A stretch of 64,000 bases of DNA. Origin: Cryptomeria japonica (Eukaryota; Streptophyta; Pinopsida; Cupressales; Cupressaceae). The stretch covers positions 189,282,169 through 189,346,168 of the forward strand of contig NC_081413.1 of assembly GCF_030272615.1 (NCBI RefSeq), given 5' to 3'. The notes under the pieces are model-generated. The model was not told the origin of the DNA, did not search any database, and worked only from the letters and a program-made list of their open reading frames with translations. Position numbers and translations under genes: made by a program. Positions 10,901-23,000 of this stretch are shown here, piece after piece. Each line of letters begins with the position of its first letter. Within the stretch, counting starts at the first letter, position 1.

Positions 10901-11536
10901 TTTTTGCAAGATACTATGGGGATGTATAGTAAGGCGGTACAGGCAGGTGGAGCTTTGGCTTTTTGTTCCACATAATGGGAATGAAAGTCGAACATTTTCA
11001 CCAAACAATTCCAAGTTTTGAAGAAGATATTGCGGCTAAGTGAAGAGACTGTGGTAAAGGAGGATGTCTTAGGGGGTGACAGCTATAAAAACTTGCAGTC
11101 TTATGTATACATCCTGGAGCTGAAGATTGAAATGTTTCAGCAATATATCAAGGATATGATCGAGATTCGGGACCCTCTCCTTAGGGAAATTTTGTCATAC
11201 GAGAATTTTGTAAAGAATATGCTAGGACCTTTTAGCCTCAGACTAGCTCATACAGGAATAATGGACCATCAACAAGTTTTGAATCAGTGGGATGCATATG
11301 AGGTACAACACCTAGGACCCGCAACCCAGTTTGATGTCACCCTTATGGACAGATACACGTATCTGATTACTCAGTGTCAAGAGGTGGCACACACAGTGAA
11401 AGAGTTGGAGGAGGGGAGAACACATGCGGATGAAGTTTTGAAGAAATATAAGTTTAGAGTTAAGCATGTAGCAGATCCTCCGGTTCAAGCAGTTGCATGT
11501 ATAATTGATAATTATAGAGCTCTTATCAAGAAATAA
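7930..11536 (+). pseudogene. Long decayed ORF, family not recognised, probably TE-related
   Basis: One ancestral reading frame of about 1200 codons can be followed. It starts MDSSSSKRGKEIDRFPTT (ATG 7930), runs in one frame to about 8430 with scattered stops, shifts by one base near 8430-8450, then continues in a second frame to 11536. In that frame the long open part is 8720-10396, ended by TGA; the frame resumes without shift at 10397-10975, breaks at TAA/TGA near 10975-10990, and resumes to 11536. Segments: a globular N-terminal part (FYNPKTRKCIDAQGKTVIDL, YMLGFVFGIPTREE); a middle part with LLEYARQLVGLQSLLSSKHK; an acidic, Gln/Glu-rich linker; a coiled-coil C-terminus. I do not recognise the family. 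The N-terminus loosely recalls plant transposon-associated proteins, but I see no transposase, RT or integrase motif. Confidence 0.6.
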
Positions 11537-13118
11537 AAGATAAGTACACAATTGCTAAAGATAGAAAAGCTTTTTTTAAACTATGACTCCTACTCGAGTT
11601 CCAATTTTGAAAGAAATTCTGCATGATTATGAACACGTGGCTCACCTAGCAGGGTTTTCGTAGTTCTCATCAAGTCCCCATTTCGTAGTTGTTAAGTGGA
11701 GTGTCAAGGTAGAAACTTGCAAGTTAACTGCGACTCCTAGGTTCAGTTCTTAATTTAGAATAGAGTTATTTCCTAGATAGTAGGGTAAAGAACTTCTATA
11801 AATTGAGAAGTTGGATTCATTTGTAAGGGTCCCAAATTGATGATTTGTTGCCTACTTAGAGATTTTAGAATATTTTGTAGATTGATTAAGAAGTTTGAGT
11901 TATTTTTGTTATACATTCATGGAGATTAATATGAAAAGCAGCTTGTAGATTGCCCGATCTACATTCATATTCTACCAAATTGTTCTGTGTAATCTGGTAA
12001 CGTCTATTGTTTGGAGTTAGCAATGTGGTTTAATCTTTTTTTTTGTCTATCACTTTATGAATCATCTTGCGCACGTTAGTGGTGTATGAGAATCATTGTG
12101 ATAGGCCATATTATTGATGATTTGATTTCCATAGACTTGTGAAATTGATGATTTTGTAGGTTTTCTAGAGGTCCATTGTTGAATGCTAACTTGGATAATA
12201 TTTGATAATTGCTTAGATTACAGGGAACTAATTGAGTAGTTCATTAAGTTGTCATTATATTGGTCTTTATTATTATTTTCTTGTTTCCCTTATGCTTCGC
12301 ATTTTATTTCCCAGAGAATCTTAAACCATAAAAATACAAAAAGAAAGGAAGTGCAGTTATCCATAACCAGCGAGATTTAGTTCTAACTAGCAGGCCCCTT
12401 TACAGGTATCACCACATCAACCATTGGGTTGTCCATCATAGTTGAGACCCGACTATAGAGACCTTGGAGTAGTTAGTTTCTCAGAACTTACTGCTTTTCA
12501 GGAGAGGTGGTGAGTGTTTGCATAAACTACCTGACTCTTGGTGAGTGTGTCAAAACACTCGTCAACAATTAAGATTATGAAGGAGGAAGAGAACATAAAG
12601 AACAACTTGACATTCTTTTGGGTCAACATGAAAGAGACCTTAATGTCTTAATGATTTGCATCATAACCAAAATATGACACAAAGCATATTTACAAAAAAT
12701 ATGAAATTAATAAAAACAATCAAGTTGTTTTTTTAAATGTAAATGAAATTTCAACCTAATGGACAAAAAAAGCCAACTTACCTCTTCTACGACATGGAAT
12801 TGTGATTGGGAGTTCAAAATCCTTAAAACACTGCAAACATGTTTTTGTGAGTTTTGGGGTAGAGAAACACTGCTAAAATCATGGGGTTGTGGGTTGAAAA
12901 AGACAATTGATTTTTTAAATAACATAAAATAAAAAAAACACATACGTGGTTTTAATTAAAAAACCACATAGGTGTTATTGTATTAGATTTTTTGAGCCAT
13001 AATATGTACACAGTTTGTGAACTTTTACAAACCATGTACATATTTGTACCTATTTTTCTCTTTTTTTGGCGAGTGGCCACTTTTCTATTCACCATCTTCA
13101 TGCACATACCCTATGATA
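11537..13118. other. 3' flank of the decayed ORF and intergenic DNA
   Basis: A TATA-like ctataaatt lies near 11795. No LTR matching the 7000-7900 region was found here, so the ORF could not be enclosed by an LTR pair. No gene recognised. Confidence 0.5.
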
Positions 13119-13226
13119 AGTGCCTTAATTTTATGATATGAGACATAAAGTGATAAGATAAGATAAGATCACATGTAAAGCAATAAGTATCCCATGTGAA
13201 CCCTAAGTAAACTTAAATGATAAGGT
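13119..13226. repeat. 108-bp direct repeat, left copy
   Basis: It runs from aagtgccttaattttatgat through three GATAA units and accctaagtaaac to gataaggt. The right copy (15979-16087) differs at only a few positions around caataagta/gtgataattg. The two flank the solo LTR but lie well outside its target-site duplication. Confidence 0.92.
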
Positions 13227-13731
13227 GCTATGATAAGTCGGTAAAAGCACAAAACTGTGTCACATTTCAAGCCAACTTATCAGTACAAGTAAATTTATGT
13301 AATTATAACTAAAAATTAATTTTAGTCAAACATGTGATCTATAGAGATTCACTATAGCTATCTCATATATGGGCCACAATTTTTCCAATTGGAATTGTTT
13401 ATTAAATGTGTAGTCACATAAATCTATCCACTTAATTAAAATGAATATTTAGTATTTATTTGATTATTTAAACATCAATCAATAATTAATTAAATTAATA
13501 TATTTAATTAATTCATCTTAAACCTCTTCTTCTATTAATTAAATAAATTATTCAATTTATTTGATTTAATTCATTTAACCAAATTCAAACCATTAATTAA
13601 ATAAATAAATCATATTTATTTAATTAAATCTTCTCTCACATTTAAATAAATTAATATTTATTTAAATCCCCCAAAATCCCACCTCTCACATTTAAATAAA
13701 TAAATAATTTATTTCAATCACCTTTATCCTC

Positions 13732-13880
13732 CACCCACTTGTATTTTCCTACAAATGCAAGTTGCACAACTATTTTAAATAAATTATTTATTTAAATCAC
13801 CTTTATACTCCACCCACTTGCGTTTTCCTACAAATGCAAGTTGCACAACTATTTTAAATAAATTATTTATTTAAAATCCT
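13732..13880. repeat. Tandem repeat in the solo LTR, two units of about 77 bp
   Basis: Each unit contains ccacccacttg, gttttcctacaaatgcaagt, tgcacaactattttaaataa and attatttattt. Confidence 0.88.
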
Positions 13881-13896
13881 ATTTATCCTCACCCAC

Positions 13897-14115
13897 TTGA
13901 AACCTTTAATGGTTTCCCTTAAAGTCTTCAAATTTAATGGCTTCCTTCTAGAGTCTTCTCAAACCTTTAATGGTTTCCCTTAAAGTCTTCAAACTTAATG
14001 GCTTCCCTTAAAGTCTTCTTAAAACTTTAATGGTTTCCCTTAAAGTCTTCAAATTTAATGGCTTCCTTCTAGAGTCTTCTCAAACCTTTAATGGTTTCCC
14101 TTAAAGTCTTCAAGC
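13897..14115. repeat. Tandem repeat in the solo LTR, 3.5 units of about 60 bp
   Basis: Units alternate aacctttaatggtttccctt, aaagtcttcaaa and ttaatggcttcc(c)tt(c/a)(t/a)agagtcttct. Higher-order pairing of two sub-units is visible. Confidence 0.88.
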
Positions 14116-15175
14116 ATTTAATGCTTTATCTTCCGTTTTCTCATTTAAATAAATTAATATTTATTTGAATATTTACCCAAATGCAAATTACACCATTTAA
14201 TTGAAATAAATGATTTTATTTTAATTGAAAATACTAAAATTCCTCCCACTTGCATTTTCCTACAAAATCCACTTGCATGCCTAAACCCCTTCTAGATTCT
14301 TCTAAACCTTTCCTAATTAACCTAATCCATCCCCTAAATATTGTCACATTCCTAAGCAAATTGGAGTCACTTCTCAAAGACTCCAAAGTCTTTGAAAAGC
14401 AATTAATGCTTTGTGTGTTCAACAAATTAACCTCTAAAGTCTTCCAAACCACTTATGGCTCTTACATGACCATTAATGGTTAATTCCACTTGCACCCATG
14501 GTTAAGGACTTTGACCCCTAACTTAACCCTCATGTAACCCATGTGTCTCTTCAAAGCATTTATTTCTTTGACTAGGGTAACCATCATGTCCCCTCAAGCA
14601 TTTAATGCTCCTTATCTCTCCTCTCAAGCCTCCTCATGGTGACACTTGTCAACATGGGATTGGGTTGAAAGTCTCACATGGATTGAATATCTTTCAATCC
14701 TAACCCTTGTTAAGATTGCTCAATCTTAACCCTTCATTTCCCCATTTCTTCTATAAATAGAACCCTTCTCCTCAAGCAAAGGAGGAAGCATTAGAGTATT
14801 GTTGTTATACTAGTATTAGCATAGGGCTTTTTCATAACATCACTATCTACACTTGCATAGCATTTTCTTATCATATTCAACCATCTTGAATCTCCATATG
14901 ACATCCATGGCTAGTGCTAAAAGCTGAGAGCTACACTCATTTGGGACTTGGAGAGGGGAGAAACAAGGGAGAAGCATCAAAAGGCATCATGGAAGCATCT
15001 TAGGGAGGCTCTTCTCCTTTCTTTTATTTTGTTAAAATTCTTTCATGCTTTTTGAAATCTCTTTTGATATGTTTGGAATGGTTTTTAGTTCTTTGTTTTG
15101 TTTTTATGGTTGAAACTAACTTATTAACATTGAACTTTGTTGTTGCCTTGTCCCCATTTCCATGACATCAAAATG

Positions 15176-15978
15176 TATATTTTACACCACTTTGGGTATA
15201 ATTACCAAAAAAATTATTTTTTTGAAAAAATCGATGTTTCAACAACTCCTACTCTTATAAATTATATATTTTTTAAAATGTAAAAATACCCTATTATAGA
15301 TATATAAGTGAATTTTATAAAATATATATATTTTAATAGTTTAATTAGTTTTTTATATTTAATATTTAATATTTTAATTTAATTGAGAGTAGGTTATCAA
15401 CACTAAAATATAAGGTTGATTATCTTGTAAAGAAAAAATACTAAAATTTTGAAAAAAAATTGAAAAAAATAAATGCACCAGAGAAAAGAGTCTATGTCAA
15501 GATGATATAATTATTTTCTAATTTGGATAAATAATTAAGAAAAAAAGTGATGGCAAATGGAAAGAGTTATATTTCAGCACACACAAATTTTTAAATTTAT
15601 TGAAAAATATATATACATAAAAAATAGTTAAAAATATATTTTTGCACTAAAGTTTCAACTTATTAATACACACAAAAAAATTGAAGAAAAAAGGTAAAAT
15701 TTACTATATAGAGTGTGACGCCTCGTGTAACTTCAATTTCAACATTTTATCAACAATTAAATTATAGTGTTTACTTTATGAGAAAGTGTATTCAAATAAT
15801 ATTTTTAATTTTTTAAAAAATTACAAATATAAAATACACAAAAATATAAATTTTATTAGTTTACATCATTTCCAAATTCAAAACATATATTTCACTTTCT
15901 ATTGATTCAATTTAAAAAGTTGAATCAACATTGGCCATTTCCTTTATAAAAGTGTGGCACAACTTTGTGCTTATACCC
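15176..15978. other. AT-rich intergenic DNA, nothing recognised
   Basis: Long A and T runs; no open frame of interest on either strand. Confidence 0.6.
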
Positions 15979-16087
15979 AAGTGCCTTAATTTTATGATAT
16001 GAGACATAAAGTGATAAGATAAGATAAGATCACATGTAAAGTGATAATTGTCCCATGTGAACCCTAAGTAAACTTAAATGATAAGGT
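15979..16087. repeat. 108-bp direct repeat, right copy
   Basis: Near-identical to 13119-13226, 2860 bases away and in the same orientation. Confidence 0.92.
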
Positions 16088-16299
16088 TTAAAGAGGACCT
16101 AATAGGGAAACTAGCTAGGTAATGTCTCTTTTTACACCAACACAAGGTAAAATTGTTTTTATTCTTACAGATTAGGGATCTATAGATTATTAAACTAGCA
16201 TGAGACCTAGATCGGTTTGTTTAATGCATCCTTTAAAATTATAAATAAATCTCTTGTGCTTCATTTGCATCTCCTTCATGCAATTGTTGGGCTGAATAA

Positions 16300-17760
16300 A
16301 ATGGAGTTTATTAAGAGAGGATCTTTCCTATATATAATATAATTTTTTCTAGGAATGAATGAATGAGCTTAAAAGCCTCTTGATAGCATATTATATGCCT
16401 TTAGCTTGATTTCAAAAAGGGTTATGCTACATTGAATGTCCATTCAATTTGCCCATAATTCTCAAAGTATGAAGGCTTGTTCATTTTTATTTCTTTCTGT
16501 AATTCAAATCCTCTTTTTTGATTCATTAGCTTCTCAACTCATCAATGACCATGAATTTGAAAGGCTTTGGGATTTTTGACCTACTAGACAAGCTTGTCTA
16601 CTTACTCAATCTCTTTATCTTTCAACTATTGAAGCATTTAGTTATCTCCTTGCACAAAAAGAAGAGTAAGGATTAGTCAAAGGAATCTCTCTCCCTACCT
16701 GAAATAGATAGCTTTTGAATGGTCACTTTGTAGATGATTCCTTTCTCATCTTAACAAAAATTAAATATTCCTTCTATGGAGTTGTGGATTCTGCTAATAA
16801 TTTGTAGAAAGCTTTAAGATATAAATTGTAGTGGATTAAGACACACTTTTATCATTAAGACATGCTTCATTGGGTAGTTTGGCTCTAAAAGAGTCATGGA
16901 AATGATATCCAAAGGGTAAACAATTGAGATTCTTGGCATTCCCTTTGATTTTGAGAATTCTTTCTTTCAGCTTTTGATATTATGTACTTCAACCTGGAAA
17001 ATATATCTTATTAGACTACCAAACCCCTCTTCTTGATAACCGAGTTTTAGAGTTACATTAAAGTACCTACTACATTAATGCAACTATTATTGCTCATGTT
17101 GGACCTCCTAAGGAGACCTACGAAAATATCACAAAGATAATTCATGATTTAATTTGTGTTAATGCCAAGTGAAATCAAGGTTTTCATTGATTTGTTTGGG
17201 ATATTTACTTTTTAATGATAAAAGAAGAACTAACATCATTAACATCCATAGATAGAGCATTGCAGTTTGTGCCAAATGGATTGTTTAATATTTTTAAGGT
17301 TTGAAGGATTAAAAAATTCTCTTTAGGCATTGCATCTCTATTCATTCACTTTACATCAATAAGGTTTGGAAGGATTTTGTTTTCACATACTCCCCATTAT
17401 CTCATTCTAAAGGCTTTTTTAGCCAATCATGTTGTTTCTCAAAATATGTTAGAGATGATTTTAATAGGACTTGTCTTTCCTTTAAATTGACCATAACTCT
17501 TTGTGGTTCTACAACATTTATAGCCCTCATCAACTTTTAGATGCGACTCCAAGAATTTATGCTAACAAGTTTTTTAGAAGAGACATCCATATCATGTGTG
17601 TTTATCTTACTTTTAGAGACTAGACTTTTTGGCATATCCTATGGAAGAGATACAAGCTTATCATTTAGTGCCTATAGATTCTATCCTTCATATTCAAGAT
17701 CTTATCTCTTCATGCCAAAAAAGATTGATCTTCAACCATTAATTGCATGATGGATGGATA
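16300..17760 (+). pseudogene. Decayed LINE (non-LTR) reverse transcriptase
   Basis: Scattered over several frames are the ordered landmarks of a plant L1-type RT: LDFKKGYATLN near 16410 (family LDFxKAYDxxxW), EGLVKGI-like residues near 16665-16690, FVDDSFL at 16727-16747 (the F/YADD catalytic box), EILGIPFDFENSF near 16930-16965 (family LGIPF), then a C-terminal part with AKWIV and FRHCISIHSLYINKVWKDFV near 17270-17380. Stops and frameshifts are frequent. No ORF1, endonuclease or poly(A) end was located, so the element's limits are unknown. Confidence 0.7.
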
Positions 17761-19223
17761 AGTATTGATACTATTGCATTCATTTTAAGAAGTACACTAT
17801 GAGTCTCTTATACAAAATTCTTACTTTGTAGTCCATTCTCCTTGGCTCTCAAGAATTCAAACCATAATTAGGGTTTAATTTCTTTTCCTTTGACTTGGTT
17901 CTTTATAGATTTGACAAGTGAGGCTCAAGCTCAATATTACATGCTTTCTTTAGTGATTTGTGTAGTAAAAACTACCCCTAGGTGAAAGACTCCTCCATAT
18001 TGGGATTCCTCGCTTGAGGTTTCTCTCCTATAACAATCTTGATTCATTCACACACTTAGTTTGGACTTTCCTAGTGGACTAAAGCAAACTTGGACTTGGA
18101 TTCACTACATTTTCTTGCCCTTTCATCTTAGTAGATCTGTTGCTTAGAAACTTTATTTGCTTGAAATATCATTCAAAGATTAACTTATATTGCTAGTTAC
18201 AAAATTTATAATTTCTTCAAAACCATTATTCCTTTTCCTCTCTAAAAAATAAAATCACTATCTTTAAGAATGAAAATATCTCTTAAAAATTTTTAAAAAG
18301 TTTTTTCAAATCTACACTAAAGAGGAAAAACTTGCTCTAAAATTCCAAGACAACTAGAACGAACTTAATTACTAAAAGAATACACCTCACACCATGAATA
18401 GAATGTTGCCCAAAAGCACACCTTAAAGATCAACTAGTAGTAGAGCAACTCTTAGAGCCACAATTAATTTTTCTCCCATCATTTATAAAGGATTAGGAGC
18501 TTGCTTTCAATTGGAAAGTTCAGTGGGCGTCTCTAAAGTAGAAGGATATAAACACAAAAAGCGATTATTCCTACTCTCTCAGTCGTGTCAAATTCTTACA
18601 GCAAAAATATGTTTGCACTCTTTGTTGTCGGTGTGGGAATTCAGAGAAGCGAACTTCCTTTTTTGACTTGAACGTGAATGATCGTTGTAGGGTATGAATT
18701 CTGATGCTTCCGTGAGAGGACCAAGTTCATTGTTCTACTGTGACGTTGTATATATATAAGTTATTACACCCGCATTAGGCAATTCTAAGAAAACTGGCCA
18801 AACTTTTCATTTGATAGTGAGGTTTCTGAAGTGAGGTATGGAACGAGGAGTCAAAATCTAAATTAAAAGATTCAAAGTTCCTACAATTACCTTGATGAAT
18901 AGTCCGATCCTTTCAACCTGATTGGTTTATTAATTTTTAACTCTTCACATAACAAATTATTATAAATTATAAATGTGCAGTCAGGCGAATATACACTATA
19001 ACAACTTCAACACTCCCTATCCCATCATTGCAACTCTATTTTACTTGCTGTGCTAATATGGGGGAATCGATTAGAATGTTGTGCTGTCATTGCTGGTCTA
19101 ACATACCAATTCACAAGTTTAATTTCTATAAAAAATCCACTCGCTGTTTGCTGTTGACGAATGCAAAACAGTTGGATGAAATGATTCTAACCGCATCAAA
19201 CTGCAATGTCAATGTAAGAATGG
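17761..19223. other. 3' flank of the LecRLK gene; no other gene
   Basis: Sequence from about 18600 (gaacttccttttttgacttg, gtagggtatgaatt) recurs at 23570-23630 and 32110-32160, so part of this flank is duplicated along with LecRLK pieces. No open frame of note. Confidence 0.55.
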
Positions 19224-20072
19224 TTAAAAAGCTGAAGGTACATGAAGACCCACAGGCAAAGCAGCCTCACCGCAAAGTATCTGCAACACTTTCCTCATAC
19301 CAAGCCTCTTCCGCGGATCAGGGTTTGAACAAATGAGCCCCACTACAAGCACAATCTCAGCCTCACCCTTATCGTAATTCTCCCCAAGCCTCTGATCAGT
19401 AGCATCCAGTAACCTCTCATTTGCATACAGATCCCAAACCCACTCAACCAAAATCACACCTTGGGCGTCTACAGGTTTCTTTCCGCAGACAACCTCCAGC
19501 ATAAGAGCCCCAAAGCTGAAAACATCTGTTGAAGGAGAAGCCTTACCAGAATGTATAAGCTCAGGTGCAATGTACCCCAGAGTGCCCACCACATGAGTAG
19601 TTTGGGGTCTTTGGCTGTGATCATATAACCTTGCTAAGCCAAAATCCCCCACCCGGCCGTTCAGATCATAGTCCAATAATATATTGCTGGGTTTAATGTC
19701 CCTGTGCACCACTTTTTTATCCCACTGCTCGTGTAAGTAAAGCAGGCCGCTGGCTACATCCGTAAGAATTTTGTGTCTGTGACGCCATGTAAGATTCAAT
19801 TCTGGACTGTACAAATTTCTTTCAAGGCTTCCGTTGGACATGTAGTCATAGATGATGAAGATGCGCTCATTTTTTCTGCACCAACCCTTGAGGGGCACTA
19901 GATTCCGATGCTGCAGCCTCCCAAGGCTGGAAATTTCTGCCATGAATTCCTCCATTCCTTCTGCTAAATCTTTTGTGATGCATTTCACGGCGATTTCTTC
20001 GCCGGAAGGCAGAGTGCCCCTGTATACCTGTCCAAAGCCCCCATAGCCCAGAAGATTGTCGTCCCTGAAACC
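19224..20072 (-). CDS. LecRLK exon 3: Ser/Thr kinase domain
   Basis: 849 nt after the acceptor TTTTACCGCAG. It begins GFRDDNLLGYGGFGQVYRG and ends LQILCGEAALPVGLHVPSAF, then a stop. The RD-type catalytic loop (HRDIKPSNILLD) and activation loop are intact. Confidence 0.9.
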   Translation of the reverse strand, partial: GFRDDNLLGYGGFGQVYRGTLPSGEEIAVKCITKDLAEGMEEFMAEISSLGRLQHRNLVPLKGWCRKNERIFIIYDYMSNGSLERNLYSPELNLTWRHRHKILTDVASGLLYLHEQWDKKVVHRDIKPSNILLDYDLNGRVGDFGLARLYDHSQRPQTTHVVGTLGYIAPELIHSGKASPSTDVFSFGALMLEVVCGKKPVDAQGVILVEWVWDLYANERLLDATDQRLGENYDKGEAEIVLVVGLICSNPDPRKRLGMRKVLQILCGEAALPVGLHVPSAF

Positions 20073-23000
20073 CTGCGGTAAAACAGAGTGCCAAATACCT
20101 TGTTCAGGAGGATTCTGTTTCACATTAAAGAAAATAAATGTTGCGTAATATTACTTTGCAATGACCACACTTTGTAAGATAAAGCAGGCTTCTCATCACT
20201 CAATATTGTGTCAAAAAGTGTGTACCCTGCTACCTGCCTTTTTCTCTGAATTTGTTTCTATTATTTCAGTTATAATTAAGGAAATTTGGTTAAAAAGTGT
20301 TTCTGAATATTAAAAAAAGTTTGCTATTGAAATCTTTTGTGGTTGTAATAAGATATTTTTCTATTTAATATAGTTACCTTTGTGGTAAAGTTGAGCTCTC
20401 TGTAATCAAATTTATGTGGCCAATATTGCAGCTTCCATTTTTTATCGAATTCTGTGTAGTCCTCCTTTTTTAGCTTGAAAAATGTAATGAGAATGAGTCC
20501 CAAGCTGATAGCTGTGGAACATATTATAATAATGGATCTGAACTTTGCAGAATTGTGGAACTTGGGGATTTTGACATAAAAGGAAGGAAGATTCAAAATG
20601 TCTAGATCTGGAGCCTTATCACTACCAGTTGTGAAGCTCCATGCTAGAATGTAATGGTCCTCAACTAGAGGAGAACTACCTGTTGATGCAAGATAATTCA
20701 ATATTCCCCCAAAAAGTTAGACAAGAATATTGAAAAAAGTTCATAAATTTTTTCTCAATTAGATGTAATATAGTATTTTAGTAGAATCCATAAACAATTA
20801 CATCAAAAACCACTTAAACATATTTGAGTATTTTCACCTTCTAAGAAATATTAAAATTTTCTTGTTCTTGTTCTCTACTCTACCATTGCTCTTTCTTTCT
20901 TTCCCACAAATATTTGCTACTTCTACTAGTTAGGTATGCCCATAAAATATTACAGGTTTTTATAATTTAAACAAATAGATATAATGAATTGTAATAGAAA
21001 ACTTTCGAACGTCATTTGATAATTTAACAAAAGCCTTAGATGCGCTTAGATACTAGATATATATGACCATGCACAAAGCATATCAAAAGTTTAAACGTTT
21101 AGAAAAATGTCTCAATGAAAAAGTGTCATGGAGTATGATCAATCATTAATGAATAAACTTTGACCTTAGAGGTATTTGTTGTGACAACATTGTAAATCTA
21201 GAAAATAAACACTCATGCACACAATTATAATGAGATGAGTTATTATATAGATTGTAAAAAGGCAATTAATTATTTATAGTAATTTTATCTAAATGATAAC
21301 CAGTTCTAAATTTCTTTCAATTCAAACTATAACAATAACACTTTTTACAAAATGATTTAATACATGTTTTTCTAATTTATCAATATATAATCCCATGGTT
21401 GACATGGTATTTTTAAATGAACCAAATGCTGATATCTTTGTTTGCAAAGGAACATTTTTTATTTACACATTATACTAAAGTTGTATGGTATAATGCTAAT
21501 TTAAAAGGAAATTATTTGACTCATAATTTTAGTTAATTTTTTTATTAAATATCTTTAAATTATATCATCAATATTAATTATGAGGTTATTTTAAAGAAAA
21601 ACATAATAATTTTATAAAGTTCAATAAAAAGAAATAGTGTTTGAAATAGATAATGAAAAATTTTAAAAGTTAGTTTAATGAATTTAAGCTAATTCAACTG
21701 TATCTATTTTTTTGTATTAATTGTAATTTAGAAATGTATGATTATATGACATTACATATTTTATTTAAATGAAATCTCTCTCATCTTATAAAAATATATT
21801 TCTTTTGGATTAATAAGTATATATTGTGTTTAAGAAGCTCTTTACATATACATATGCACATATGTATAGAGGTTCTTAAACACAATATTTCTTTTTAATC
21901 TAAAAGAAATATATAAAAGGAATAGATTAGATTTTTTTTTATAAATCTTGTGTGAGTTGTCTTTTAGTTTAAATAAAATAGTATTGTACAGATGAAAAGA
22001 TTATTCTTAGCATTTTTCTCCATTTATTTTAGACTCACTTTGACCATTAGTTTTAATGTGATAAATTAATGAACAATTTGTGTAGTTATATGCAAGAGTT
22101 GACATACAATGCACACTATATTAATTTTGAGTCCCTATCCCCTAACAGTTTGGATCTAACTTTCACATTTGTTATTTTGCACCTTAATTGAAAACTAAAT
22201 GAACAATTTGACCCCCAAAGTTTCAAAATCTAAATATAGGCCCAAGTTAAGTCACTTTCAAATTGTTGTTGTCCACCAACTCAAGCACATAATATTTGAA
22301 TTGTGGTGCTAGAATATTTTATAAAAGAACAAGTCCTAATTTATTTTGGGGATCCATCAATAAGTACTTATGAATTAAAAACTATATTGAAAAGCATCTA
22401 GGAGCATTGCATCAACATTTGAGGTCATTAGGATACCATACACACCTAATTTTTATCGAGATTTTTCTAGTTTGTTTAAAATCACTAAATCAATGAAATA
22501 GTTTGACTAAAGAAAAATGAAACTTAGCAAGTTTGTCATAACCTAATTCTTGAACCATTAGATTCTTCTCAAAATGCTTAAAATAATTTTTCTTTTCTTT
22601 TTTATCCCCAGTGTTTGATTTGTTTGTTTTCTTACATAAAATATATAAATCAATTAGATTCACACAATAGATGTATCTTATAGCATTTCAATATCTAATA
22701 TCATCCATTCATCTAATCAAACCAAGGTCATTATTACAAATAATAAATCCTATACTCCAAGAAATGCAGTTTGATAGCTACATCCACTTCTTCTCCCCTT
22801 TTTAAGAGAGGGATTAGAGCTTAATTACATGTGGGAAGATTTCTCGTGGGCCCTTAAGGTGTGTGTCCAAGCTATAATAGCATGAACATGAGAGTGATTG
22901 TTCCTCTCCCACTAAAATAGAGGGAGCATATTCTTTAGGTTATGGATGATGTGTTAGACAAATAGATAACATTAAATCCTTTTCAAGAAAGCCTTCTTCA

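Larger units (their letters stand above)
13409..15170 (+). mobile_element. Solo LTR, 1762 bp, with 5-bp target-site duplication
   Basis: It starts TGTAGTCA and ends TGACATCA, with AAATG immediately before (13404-13408) and after (15171-15175). A TATA box (TATAAATAG, 14752-14760) lies in the middle, as expected for a U3/R promoter, and there is no coding sequence. The first 800 bases consist of aaataaataaa / tatttattta blocks and tandem repeats. Such a structure arises by recombination between the two LTRs of an element. The family is not identified; the AT-block style resembles the LTR at 52921-53692, but the sequences differ. Confidence 0.83.

Noticed and set aside
7000-12560. LTR pair around the long decayed ORF
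   Set aside because: No matching terminal repeats, primer-binding site or target duplication could be found.
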